A stretch of 8,228 bases of DNA from JAEZRQ01 sp049294415 (GTDB lineage Bacteria > Patescibacteriota > Patescibacteriia > Patescibacteriales > UBA12465): assembly GCA_049294415.1 (NCBI GenBank), contig JBAQCS010000044.1, positions 1 to 8,228 on the forward strand. The letters are read 5' to 3'. Positions 1-7,668 of the stretch are shown here, in pieces; position 1 is the stretch's first letter, and every line of letters starts with the position of its first letter. The translations under genes were made by a program, and so were the position numbers. The notes beneath the pieces are model-generated. The model made no database searches, had not been told where the DNA came from, and saw nothing but the letters and a program-made list of their open reading frames with translations.

Positions 1-2319
1 TTGATAAATAATATGAAAAGCTAAACTCTTTTTATTATCACCTAGATTATCACCTTGATAACTATCAAACAGTTCAACGGAAGAAATAAGTTCATTAAAA
101 GAAATCATTTCTTTTCTTAAATCATTATACATCATTCCAGCTTCAACTACAAAAGCTAAGTCACGAACAATAGCTGGATACTTAGAAGCTGCTTCATATT
201 TTTTCAAAGCACAAACGGCTAACAATCCTAATAACTCAACTAAACTAATTTCTGTAATAACAGTTTCACTCTTTAAGCCATAAGCAGCAGCACTGTCTTT
301 ATTCAAAGTAATAACTGATCCGATATCGCGGCTATTAACACGAATTCTGACTGATTTTTTATTATCACTATAAGCTGGGAAGTCTTCTACTAAAACAAAC
401 TCTGTCTCCCAATTATTATTAAAAATTTCAGCTATCAAATTTTCGACTATCCCTTTACTCTCTGAAAAATAATTACCTTTCTTACCTGATAAAATAAAAG
501 CTACCTTCTTTTCTTGATAAGGTAAGCGCTCTTTATCTTCACCTTTTTTATCATCATTACCAGGAGTGTTGTAATAAACTTGGCCAACTTCAAATAAACG
601 AACTTCATCAAAATTAAATTGATTAGTTCTAACATTAGATAACAAACCAACTACTAAATTTTGTCTTAAAATTGATTGTTGATCAGATAAAGGATTAACT
701 AACTTAATATAATTTACAAAATCAATTTCTAATTTTTTAAGTTGTGCCTCGCCAATAAAAGAATAATTATAAGTTTCTAGTAGTGCTGAGCTATAAGCTA
801 AATAATTTCTAATTTTTCTATCAAGCACTTGTTCACTAAAAATAGTTGGCGGGTTAAGGTCAACTTGTGGAGACACTGAAACTACATTATCATAACCAAA
901 AATACGAACTATTTCTTCAAGCACATCTTCTTTAATGGAAACATCTTTAGCGGCGCGCCAAGTTGGTACAATAACACTTAACTGGTCATCCGCACTCTCT
1001 ACTACAAAACCTAAGCCTGTTAAAATTTCCACAATTTGATGAGGTGGAATTTCTTGGCCAATTTTATCATTCAACCAAGAGAAGCTCATTTTAATTGGCC
1101 CTTGATTTACTTCATAATTACTAATATCGGTTATCTTGCTATCTACTTCAGCTTCAGGGCAAATTTCTTTAATTAAAGAATAAGTACGACGAAGAGCTGT
1201 TTCTGCAAAATTAGGATCTAATGACTTTTCAAATCTAACCGAAGCATCGGTTCTAACACTTAGTTTTCCTGAAGTTTTTCTAATAGAAACTGCATCAAAA
1301 TTTGCGGCTTCAATAATTATTTCGGTAGTTTTTTCATTTACTGCACTAGCTTGACCACCAATTACACCAGCTACAGCGATAGGATTTTTAGAATCAGCAA
1401 TAACTAACATGCTGTCATCTAATTCCCGTTCCTTGCCATCTAATGTTTCTAGGTGCTCTTCCTTCTTAGCTAGGCGAACTATTATTTTATCAATCTTATC
1501 AGCCGAAAAAGCGTGAAGAGGCTGACCAATTTCTAACATGACATAATTAGTAATATCTACAATATTATTAATGGGTCGAAGTCCAACTGCTACTAATCTT
1601 TCCTTTAACCAAGCTGGTGATTCAGCTACCGTAATATTTTTAATTTTTAAAGCCATGTACCGTGGACACAACTTTTTATCTTCAACTTTTACTTCAATCT
1701 TATCTTTACCTTCTTCAATTTCGGAAGTTATAAAGTCACTATAATCTTTAAGTGGTAAATTATAAAAAGTTCCAATTTCACGAGCCATACCATAATGACC
1801 CCATAAATCAGAGCGATTGGATAATGACTTATTATCAATTTCCAAAACAACATCATCAAGCTTTAAATATTTAGAAAATTCCTGACCAACTTTGGCGCTA
1901 TCATCTAATAGTAAAATACCTTCATGGCTTTTTCCTAAACCAAGTTCATCTTCAGCACATAACATACCATAAGATTTTTCACCTCTGATTTCTGATTCTT
2001 TTATTTCTAAACCGTTTGGTAAAATAGCCCCAATAGTCGCAACTGGTACTAGTTGTCCGACTTCAATATTAGGAGCACCGCAAACGATTGATAATACTTC
2101 ACTTTTAATATCAACTTTAGTTAAGCGTAATCTGTCAGCATTAGGATGCTTTTCTACTTCTAGCAGTTTACCAACTACTACTCCTTTAAAAGTATCTTGT
2201 TGATCGCTCCAACCTTCAACTTCCACGGTATGCATAGTCAAGCGTAGAGCTAATTCTTCTGGGGTAATACTTTTAGAAATTTTTACAAAATCTTTTAACC
2301 AATTGAGAGATAATAACAT
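1..2319 (-). CDS. pheT: Phenylalanyl-tRNA synthetase beta subunit, C-terminus cut by window edge
   Basis: Beta subunit of the cytoplasmic alpha2beta2 enzyme that charges tRNA-Phe with phenylalanine. The frame is open from the ATG at 2319 to base 1, giving 773 codons without a stop; bacterial PheT is usually about 790-800 residues, so only the last few tens are missing. The N-terminus (MLLSLNWLKDFV) is typical of the family. Domains in order: an OB-fold tRNA-binding (EMAP-like) domain at about 42-150, with HPNADRL and CGAPNI; the B3/B4 editing domain at about 215-375, with NNIVDITNYV, GQPLHAF and AGVIGG; B5 at about 405-480 (IVRIFGYDNV); the catalytic-like core at about 490-690; and the start of the anticodon-binding FDX-ACB domain from about 708 (YPAIVRDLAFVV). 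It is last of the four visible genes in the operon, 10 bases after the pheS stop. No Shine-Dalgarno sequence precedes the ATG, so coupling to pheS translation is likely (inference). No frameshift or broken motif was seen. Confidence 0.97.
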   Translation of the reverse strand, partial: MLLSLNWLKDFVKISKSITPEELALRLTMHTVEVEGWSDQQDTFKGVVVGKLLEVEKHPNADRLRLTKVDIKSEVLSIVCGAPNIEVGQLVPVATIGAILPNGLEIKESEIRGEKSYGMLCAEDELGLGKSHEGILLLDDSAKVGQEFSKYLKLDDVVLEIDNKSLSNRSDLWGHYGMAREIGTFYNLPLKDYSDFITSEIEEGKDKIEVKVEDKKLCPRYMALKIKNITVAESPAWLKERLVAVGLRPINNIVDITNYVMLEIGQPLHAFSADKIDKIIVRLAKKEEHLETLDGKERELDDSMLVIADSKNPIAVAGVIGGQASAVNEKTTEIIIEAANFDAVSIRKTSGKLSVRTDASVRFEKSLDPNFAETALRRTYSLIKEICPEAEVDSKITDISNYEVNQGPIKMSFSWLNDKIGQEIPPHQIVEILTGLGFVVESADDQLSVIVPTWRAAKDVSIKEDVLEEIVRIFGYDNVVSVSPQVDLNPPTIFSEQVLDRKIRNYLAYSSALLETYNYSFIGEAQLKKLEIDFVNYIKLVNPLSDQQSILRQNLVVGLLSNVRTNQFNFDEVRLFEVGQVYYNTPGNDDKKGEDKERLPYQEKKVAFILSGKKGNYFSESKGIVENLIAEIFNNNWETEFVLVEDFPAYSDNKKSVRIRVNSRDIGSVITLNKDSAAAYGLKSETVITEISLVELLGLLAVCALKKYEAASKYPAIVRDLAFVVEAGMMYNDLRKEMISFNELISSVELFDSYQGDNLGDNKKSLAFHIIYQ

Positions 2320-2329
2320 ATGTTCGTAA

Positions 2330-3358
2330 TTAGAATTGTTCAATAAAACGCTCATCGCCACCCATAAATAGGCGCACATCATCAATACCATATTTAAGCA
2401 TTGCTAAACGAGTTAAACCAAAGCCAAAAGCAAAGCCAGAATATTCTTCAGGATCAACACCGCCAGCACGCAATACATCAGGGTGAATTAAGCCGCAACC
2501 TAAAATTTCTAACCAACCAGTATGCTTACAGACACGGCACCCCTGTCCTTGGCACAAGAAACAAGTATATTCACCATTAGAGCCCGGTTCCACAAAAGGA
2601 TAAAATTTAGGTCTCATTCTAAATTTAGTATCAGGTCCATATAATTTCTTGCCAACGATCTCACAAACTCCTTTAAGGTGAGCAAAGTTTATTTTCTTAT
2701 CAATCATAATTCCTTCTAACTGATAGAAGGTGTGTTCATGTCTAGCGTCAGTGGCCTCGCAACGAAAAGCACGTCCCGGAATAATTGCCTTAAGTGGGGC
2801 TCCGTACTTTTTCATAGCTCTAATTTGAACTGGAGAGGTTTGGGTACGCATTAATAAATCATATTCTCCGTCTTTATTTTTGATATCAACATAAAAAGTA
2901 TCTTGCATATCACGAGCTGGATGATGTGGTGGAACATTTAAAGCTTCGAAATTATAATAATCACTTTCTAGTTCTGGACCGTCAAGCACCATAAAACCCA
3001 TAGAAGTAAACAAATCTTCTATTTCCATTTGCATTTGAGTAAGCGGATGAAGGTGCCCTCTTTTCAATTTAGTACCTGGCAAAGTAGCATCTTCAGTAGC
3101 CGAATTTTCCATTTGGCTTTCAAAAGCTTTTTTGGCTATTTCAAATTGTTCTTGTAACTCTTTTTTAACATCATTAGCAAAAGCACCAACTTCTTTGCGA
3201 ACATCTTCGCTTAAATCTTTTAAAGCTCCCATAGCTTTAGCTAATTCTCCTTTACGAGATAAATATTTAAGCTCAAAGTCTTTTAAAGCAGCGTTGTCTT
3301 TAATTTCCTGTAGACCTTTTAAAAATTCTTCTTTTAGTTCTTGTAGTTTTACTTTCAT
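2330..3358 (-). CDS. pheS: Phenylalanyl-tRNA synthetase alpha subunit (class II)
   Basis: Catalytic subunit of phenylalanyl-tRNA synthetase, partner of the following pheT product. At 342 residues it is slightly longer than the E. coli protein. Residues 1-90 form the N-terminal coiled-coil arm that contacts tRNA, with KYLSRKGEL at about 31-39. The class II catalytic domain follows: TQTSPVQIR at 172-180, motif 2 from GRAFRCEATDARHEH (195-209) to FYQLEG, and motif 3 around GFGLTRLAMLKYGIDDVR (312-329). Between motifs 2 and 3 is a cysteine cluster, C266-x2-C269-x4-C274-x2-C277, followed by GWLEILGCG. This suggests a bound zinc; E. coli PheS lacks the first four cysteines, but I recall similar insertions in other bacterial PheS. 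The ATG at 3358 matches the usual family N-terminus. It lies 9 bases after the upstream stop and has no Shine-Dalgarno sequence. Confidence 0.98.
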   Translation of the reverse strand: MKVKLQELKEEFLKGLQEIKDNAALKDFELKYLSRKGELAKAMGALKDLSEDVRKEVGAFANDVKKELQEQFEIAKKAFESQMENSATEDATLPGTKLKRGHLHPLTQMQMEIEDLFTSMGFMVLDGPELESDYYNFEALNVPPHHPARDMQDTFYVDIKNKDGEYDLLMRTQTSPVQIRAMKKYGAPLKAIIPGRAFRCEATDARHEHTFYQLEGIMIDKKINFAHLKGVCEIVGKKLYGPDTKFRMRPKFYPFVEPGSNGEYTCFLCQGQGCRVCKHTGWLEILGCGLIHPDVLRAGGVDPEEYSGFAFGFGLTRLAMLKYGIDDVRLFMGGDERFIEQF

Positions 3359-3367
3359 ATATTTAAA

Positions 3368-3748
3368 TTAGCGATTTTTTGAGGAGCTAATCATGACTGT
3401 TTCTATAATCACAAATACGATTATCAACATTATTAAATTTAACAAATTAAGCAATCCCTGGGATAATAAAATTAAAATAGAGATAACAAATAGAGCAAAC
3501 AAGAATGATTGGCGAAAAGCAATACGTACAGCATGAAAAGCTAAGGCTCTTTTTAGAGCCACGAAACGGACTAAAAAACCAATTAGCGAACCAGTGCCAG
3601 ATAGGGCCATAAATAATGACAAATAAAACAAGAAAAAGCCGATACCATTGGTACTTTCTGGATTAATCACACTAGCCACAAATAAGAAAATTGTCCAACA
3701 AACAGCCGTGGCAAATACCATAACTGCTAAATATTTTTTTAAAGTCAT
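3368..3748 (-). CDS. Small four-helix membrane protein of unknown function
   Basis: I cannot assign a function. The 126-residue protein is mostly hydrophobic, with four likely membrane segments at about 7-28, 36-60, 81-98 and 103-121. The loop between helices 2 and 3 (about 61-79) is basic (R61, K66, R67, R75, R79) and the outer loop (about 29-35) is short and uncharged apart from one Glu. By the positive-inside rule both ends and the basic loop face the cytoplasm. No signal peptide, catalytic motif or metal-binding pattern is visible. Its ATG overlaps the valS stop as ATGA, with no Shine-Dalgarno sequence, so translation is probably coupled to valS; pheS follows after 9 bases. Similar short membrane proteins occur in CPR genomes as hypothetical proteins (recollection, not searched). 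The coding call rests on complete length, clear helix periodicity and operon fit; the role is unknown. Confidence 0.85.
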   Translation of the reverse strand: MTLKKYLAVMVFATAVCWTIFLFVASVINPESTNGIGFFLFYLSLFMALSGTGSLIGFLVRFVALKRALAFHAVRIAFRQSFLFALFVISILILLSQGLLNLLNLIMLIIVFVIIETVMISSSKNR

Positions 3749-6366
3749 AGACTGATAATTAATTTACTTATTTTATCAAGCTCTAAGGAATAAGAAGCTA
3801 ATTTAGCTTTCTCTGCTTCAACAATACTAGCCGGGGCTTTAGCTGTAAACTCTTCATTGCCTAATCTTTGAGTTAAGCTTACAATCATTTTTTCTAAATT
3901 TTCTTTTTCCTTAATAAGTCTTTGCTTTTCTTTTTCCTCATCAATAGCTCCTAATAAATATACGTCAATTTCACCAATAGTAATAGCAATAGCACCATCT
4001 ATTATTTCACCTTTTTCAGTGACCGTTAATTCTTCAATACCAGTTTTTAAACTTTTAATTAATTCGGCATTGCTACTAATAGTTTCGGTTTGGCTATGAC
4101 CGTAGATAACTGCTTTAACTTTTCGGCTTGGCTCTACTTTATTTTCACTGCGAGCATTGCGAATGGCAACTACAATATCTTGAATTAATTTAAAGTTAAC
4201 ACCTGGGTTGGTTGTTTTATCCGTCTTTGGCCACTGGGCTACTAATAATAAATTATCAGAAAAATTATCCCAAATAGTTTCGGTGATATAAGGAACAAAA
4301 GGGTGCCACAGCATCAGAATATTTTTTAAAATATAAATTAATATTTCATCTTTATCTTTTTCTATTTTAGCTACTTCTAAATACCAATCGGCTAGCTTAT
4401 CCCAAGTAAAGGAGGATAATTCTTCCGCGGCTAAAGAAAAATCAAAACCATCCAAACAATTATAAACTTTTTGTTTGGTTTGAATTAGCTCTTCTAAAAT
4501 CCAATGATCGGCTAATGATTTAGCTGCTGGTAAATTGTCAGCTGGATAAGAATATTTTTCTTCCGCTACAGATGATAAAACATAACGAGAAATATTCCAT
4601 AATTTATTAACAAAATTTCTTTTAGCTTCAATCTTGTCTTCGCTGTATCTAGAATCATTACCAGGAGTTGCTCCCATAAGTAGTGATAAACGTAAAGCAT
4701 CAGCTCCATATTTATCAATGGCTGTAATAGGGTCTACGCCATTTCCTTTGCTCTTACTCATCTTCTTGCCTTTAGCATCTAAAATAGTGCCATGCAAATA
4801 AACTTTTTCAAAAGGAATTTCGCCCAAAGCAAATAAGGACATCATGATCATACGTGACACCCAGAGAGTTAATATTTCATAACCAGTTTCTAGCACTTGA
4901 GTAGGATGGAATTTTAGTAAATCACCAGATTTCTTTCCATCCTTAAAAGTATCAGGCCAACCCAAAGTGGAAAATGTCCACATACCAGAAGAAAACCAAG
5001 TATCAAGAGTATCTTGATCTTGAATCCAACCATCACCTTCTGGTGCAGTAATACCACAATAAGTTTCTTCACCTCGATACCAAACAGGAATACTGTGGCC
5101 AAACCAAATCTGTCTGGAAACGCACCAATCGTGTAAATTTTCCATCCAATCCTGATAACGTTTTTCAAAACGATCAGGAATAAAGGTAACTTCTTTAGTT
5201 TTAGAAACTTCTAGGGCCTTCTCTTTCATGGATAAACCTCCTAAACGTTCTAATTTTTTATCAACTGCTACAAACCATTGTTTAGAAGGTAATGGTTCAA
5301 TAGCCGTGCCGCATCTATAACAAATTGATAAATTATTAGATAATTCTTCTTCGGCTATCATTAAACCTCTAGTTTTCAAATCTTCAACAATCAAATTTCT
5401 AGCACTAGCTACATCCAACTTAGAATATTTTCCAAAACCATCATGAATTAGACCATCTTCATCAATAACTTTAATAATAGGTAAGTCATGGGTAGTAGCC
5501 ATTTGCCAATCAACCATGGAATGAGCCGGAGTTACACCCAGTGCGCCAGTACCAAAATCCATTTCCACATTACGATCAGCAATAATTTTGATATTTAATG
5601 GTTGTCCGCAAAAATTTACAGCATATTCTTTGCCAACATAATCTTTATATCTCTCATCTTTTGGGTTGACGGCTACAGCTACATCACCTAATTTAGTTTC
5701 AGGACGAGTAGTCGAAATAGCTATTGGAAAATTCTCATCATACTTAAAAGTATAAATTTTGGCCTGTTGTTCTTTATATTCAACTTCATCATCAGCTAAA
5801 GTAGAGTGGCAATGAGGACACCAATTAACAATACGTTCACCGCGATAAATAACGCCTTCTTGATACATATCAACAAATAACTGATTAACTGCTTTCTGGC
5901 GTTTTTCATCAAAAGTAAAAGCTTCTCTAGACCAATCTAAAGATGACCCCATGCGTCTGGTTTGCTGTAAAATAGTAGCTTGAGTACTACGTAAAAATTT
6001 CCAAATTTCTTCTAATAATTTTTCACGGCCTAAATCATGGCGAGTAAGTCCTGATTCTTGAAATATTTTCTTTTCTACCACCATCTGAGTGGCGATAGCT
6101 GCATGATCTGTTCCTGGTAGCCACAAAGCTCTATAGCCATTCATGCGACGAAAACGAATCAAAAGATCCTCAATAGCCAGCATGGAACTATGTCCAATGT
6201 GCAAATTAGCTGTAATATTAGGTGGAGGTAAGACAATAGTATAAGATGGGGCATCACTAGCTAAATCTAAATTATCTGGGTTAAAAAAACCAGATTCCTC
6301 CCAAATTTTATAAATTTTTTCCTCATGATCTTGAGGATTGTAACTCTTTTCTAGTTCTTGTTTCAT
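3745..6366 (-). CDS. valS: Valyl-tRNA synthetase (class I)
   Basis: Charges tRNA-Val with valine and hydrolyses mischarged Thr-tRNA-Val. From the ATG at 6366 the protein has 873 residues, normal for ValRS. Visible parts: the HIGH motif in PPPNITANLHIGH (HIGH at 56-59); the CP1 editing domain at about 170-330, with TTRPETKLGD and GVTPAHS; DWCVSRQIWFGHSIPVWY at about 413-430; KMSKS at 536-540; the anticodon-binding helical domain at about 620-760; and a charged C-terminal coiled-coil tRNA arm at about 810-873. Two cysteine pairs, in WCPHC (183/186) and CYRCG (349/352), suggest zinc sites absent from E. coli-type ValRS. The frame stays open upstream to a TTG at 6402, but that 12-residue extension is not family-like, whereas the ATG has GGAG just upstream (spacer 3, rather short). 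It heads the valS-membrane protein-pheS-pheT unit and ends in TGA inside an ATGA overlap. Confidence 0.97.
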   Translation of the reverse strand: MKQELEKSYNPQDHEEKIYKIWEESGFFNPDNLDLASDAPSYTIVLPPPNITANLHIGHSSMLAIEDLLIRFRRMNGYRALWLPGTDHAAIATQMVVEKKIFQESGLTRHDLGREKLLEEIWKFLRSTQATILQQTRRMGSSLDWSREAFTFDEKRQKAVNQLFVDMYQEGVIYRGERIVNWCPHCHSTLADDEVEYKEQQAKIYTFKYDENFPIAISTTRPETKLGDVAVAVNPKDERYKDYVGKEYAVNFCGQPLNIKIIADRNVEMDFGTGALGVTPAHSMVDWQMATTHDLPIIKVIDEDGLIHDGFGKYSKLDVASARNLIVEDLKTRGLMIAEEELSNNLSICYRCGTAIEPLPSKQWFVAVDKKLERLGGLSMKEKALEVSKTKEVTFIPDRFEKRYQDWMENLHDWCVSRQIWFGHSIPVWYRGEETYCGITAPEGDGWIQDQDTLDTWFSSGMWTFSTLGWPDTFKDGKKSGDLLKFHPTQVLETGYEILTLWVSRMIMMSLFALGEIPFEKVYLHGTILDAKGKKMSKSKGNGVDPITAIDKYGADALRLSLLMGATPGNDSRYSEDKIEAKRNFVNKLWNISRYVLSSVAEEKYSYPADNLPAAKSLADHWILEELIQTKQKVYNCLDGFDFSLAAEELSSFTWDKLADWYLEVAKIEKDKDEILIYILKNILMLWHPFVPYITETIWDNFSDNLLLVAQWPKTDKTTNPGVNFKLIQDIVVAIRNARSENKVEPSRKVKAVIYGHSQTETISSNAELIKSLKTGIEELTVTEKGEIIDGAIAITIGEIDVYLLGAIDEEKEKQRLIKEKENLEKMIVSLTQRLGNEEFTAKAPASIVEAEKAKLASYSLELDKISKLIISL

Positions 6367-6373
6367 ACTCTCC

Positions 6374-6402
6374 AAATTACCAAAAAAAACACTAATAGTC
6401 AA
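6374..6402 (-). promoter_or_regulatory. Candidate valS operon promoter (leftward)
   Basis: On the minus strand TTGACT (6402-6397) is followed, after exactly 17 bases that include a run of eight T, by TAATTT (6379-6374). The -35 matches consensus at five of six positions; the -10 is weak at three of six. Transcription would begin near 6367, at or next to the valS ATG, implying a nearly leaderless mRNA. In that case the GGAG at 6373-6370 lies in the discriminator and may not act as a Shine-Dalgarno sequence. A weaker promoter further upstream cannot be excluded. Confidence 0.4.
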
Positions 6403-6414
6403 CCAATAATCGTC

Positions 6415-6443
6415 TTGACTTTAAAGCAAAATGGCGATATATT
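6415..6443 (+). promoter_or_regulatory. Sigma70-type promoter for the DHH-like gene (rightward)
   Basis: TTGACT (6415-6420), a 17-base spacer and TATATT (6438-6443) each match the sigma70 consensus hexamers at five of six positions. The predicted start is near 6450, giving a leader of roughly 22 bases before the ATG at 6473. Its -35 is the inverted copy of the leftward -35 at 6397-6402, so the two promoters sit back to back. The -10 is covered by an 18-base imperfect palindrome. Confidence 0.7.
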
Positions 6444-6452
6444 AATAAATCG
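6435..6452. promoter_or_regulatory. Imperfect palindrome over the rightward -10, possible operator
   Basis: The 18 bases CGATATATTAATAAATCG read almost the same on both strands: a perfect TATTAATA core with CGAT/ATCG arms and a single mismatched pair. It spans the -10 hexamer and the predicted transcription start of the DHH-like gene, where a dimeric repressor would block RNA polymerase. AT-rich promoter DNA produces weak palindromes by chance, but the GC-containing arms make this one somewhat better than background. No regulator gene is present in the window to pair with it. Confidence 0.3.
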
Positions 6453-6472
6453 TCACTTATTAAAAATGGGCT

Positions 6473-7615
6473 ATGCTAGGCATTAAAGAACAAATATTTA
6501 ATCAAATAGAGAAATCCAAATTTCCTCTCATAATTTTTTCAGCTGACTGGAATGGCGATGATGTCGCCTCTTCTTTGGCTTTGTTTTTATTATTAAAAAA
6601 ATTAGGCAAAGAAGCAGAAATAGTTGGAGCCCCTTCATCCAAAAGTAAAGTTTGGTCTTTTTTACCAGCGGCTAATAGTATTAAAGATTCTCTAACCAAC
6701 TTAAGAAAATTCATAGTCTCTTTAAATATATCTCAAGCTAAGGTGGACCAAATAAAATATGTGGTGGAGGATAAATCACTTAATTTTATTATTTCCCCCA
6801 AAGAAGGTTGGTTTAACTCTGAAGATGTCAGCACTTCAGCTAGTGGCTTTAAACATGATTTGATTATTACCGTTGGAGCTGGTGATTTAGAGTCTCTTGG
6901 TAAATTGTATGATACCAATGTTGAATTCTTTTATAAAACAACTATTATCAACATTGACTGCCGCACTGATAATGAAGAATTTGGCCAAATTAATTATATA
7001 GATGCTAACTCCGTATCAACCGCTGAATTAGTTTTTGGATTATTAACCGATGAAAAAGTAGAATTAATTGATGAAGATGTAGCCACCTGCTTACTGGCTG
7101 GCATAATTTCCAAAACTAAAAACTTTAAAAATACTAATTTAACTCCAGATGCTTTGCTTACTACTTCTAAGTTAATTAATTTAGGAGCTAGACGAGAAGA
7201 GATTATTAACAATTTATATCGTTCACGTAATTTTAAGACTCTTAAGCTTTGGGGTAAAATTTTAAATAATTTAAACTCTGAATTAAATAGTCGTTTAATC
7301 TGGGCTACTGCTAAAAAAGAAGATTTTATTAACAGTGAGGCTAGTGAGGACTCTGTTTTTGACATTATTGATGAATTAATCGTTAATATACCAGAAGCTA
7401 AACTAATAGTTGTTATTTTTGAAAACTTGGACAGTGCTGGCAATAAAGCTATTATTTATTCTGTTAGCAACATTAATACTAAAGAATTATTAAAGGAATA
7501 TTCTCCAGAAGGCAACGCCAAATCATCAAAAATTAATTTAGCCGGAGATTTACAGGAAGCTTCAACTAAAATTATCGAACTCATCAAAAACAAATTAGAA
7601 AAAATCAATAAATAA
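6473..7615 (+). CDS. DHH/NrnA-like phosphoesterase family protein with degenerate active site
   Basis: A 380-residue protein with the layout of NrnA-type DHH phosphoesterases, which cleave short oligoribonucleotides, pAp or cyclic dinucleotides in the cytoplasm using Mn. The fold is recognisable: IFSADWNGDDVASSLAL (21-37) at motif I, IITVGAGDLESLG (131-143) at motif II, INIDCRTDNEEFG (159-171) at motif III, and YIDANSVSTAE (175-185) at motif IV. Most metal ligands are changed, however: motif I His and first Asp are S23 and N27, motif II Asp is G135, and the DHH signature is D162-C163-R164. D29, D162 and D177 remain. The C-terminal DHHA1 region lacks a GGGH-type motif (EGNAK near 346-350). The frame is intact with ordinary codon use, so this is probably a pseudoenzyme rather than a decaying gene. 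No in-frame start exists upstream (TAA at 6461), and M1 is the only methionine. Shine-Dalgarno sequence is weak or absent. The family call is fairly firm; the activity is unknown. Confidence 0.85.
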   Translation: MLGIKEQIFNQIEKSKFPLIIFSADWNGDDVASSLALFLLLKKLGKEAEIVGAPSSKSKVWSFLPAANSIKDSLTNLRKFIVSLNISQAKVDQIKYVVEDKSLNFIISPKEGWFNSEDVSTSASGFKHDLIITVGAGDLESLGKLYDTNVEFFYKTTIINIDCRTDNEEFGQINYIDANSVSTAELVFGLLTDEKVELIDEDVATCLLAGIISKTKNFKNTNLTPDALLTTSKLINLGARREEIINNLYRSRNFKTLKLWGKILNNLNSELNSRLIWATAKKEDFINSEASEDSVFDIIDELIVNIPEAKLIVVIFENLDSAGNKAIIYSVSNINTKELLKEYSPEGNAKSSKINLAGDLQEASTKIIELIKNKLEKINK

Positions 7616-7617
7616 TC

Positions 7618-7650
7618 TTGCCTTCTCTATTTTCTAGTGCTATATATAAT
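7618..7650 (+). promoter_or_regulatory. Likely tRNA-Ile promoter
   Basis: The 53 bases between the DHH-like stop and the tRNA contain TTGCCT (7618-7623), a 17-base spacer and TATATA (7641-7646). A perfect TATAAT at 7645-7650 is the alternative -10, but its distance from TTGCCT (21 bases) is too long. Either choice puts the start about 12-16 bases before the mature tRNA. No terminator separates the tRNA from the DHH-like gene, so some read-through is also possible. Confidence 0.5.
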
Positions 7651-7668
7651 ATAAAGAAGTAGCTTTTT

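Noticed and set aside
3132..3371. Plus-strand 79-codon open frame opposite pheS
   Set aside because: Serine/leucine/lysine-rich antisense shadow of the pheS coiled-coil region, with no family signal or start context.
3745..3748. Possible recoded UGA (glycine) as in some CPR lineages
   Set aside because: The valS TGA falls exactly at the normal ValRS C-terminus and in an ATGA overlap, and read-through would reach TAA after only two residues. No conserved gene here uses UGA internally.
4914..5168. 84-codon open frame on the minus strand inside valS
   Set aside because: Alternate-frame shadow within the conserved ValRS catalytic region.
6367..6402. TTG start at 6402 extending ValRS by 12 residues (885 in total)
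   Set aside because: The extension (MTISVFFGNLES) is unlike ValRS N-termini, overlaps the likely -35 and spacer of the leftward promoter, and the internal ATG begins a family-like MKQELEKSYNPQ with GGAG upstream.
6367..6472. T-box or other leader riboswitch upstream of valS
   Set aside because: Only 106 bases separate the divergent starts and most are promoter elements. There is no T-box sequence, specifier hairpin or terminator/antiterminator pair.
6466..6486. Six-codon upstream ORF (ATG GGC TAT ...) overlapping the DHH-like start
   Set aside because: It is short, has no Shine-Dalgarno sequence, shows no leader-peptide codon bias, and is easily expected by chance.
6994..7443. Minus-strand 149-codon open frame opposite the DHH-like gene, and shorter ones at 6502-6714 and 6733-6918
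   Set aside because: Low-complexity antisense translations of a gene whose plus-strand frame carries clear family motifs.
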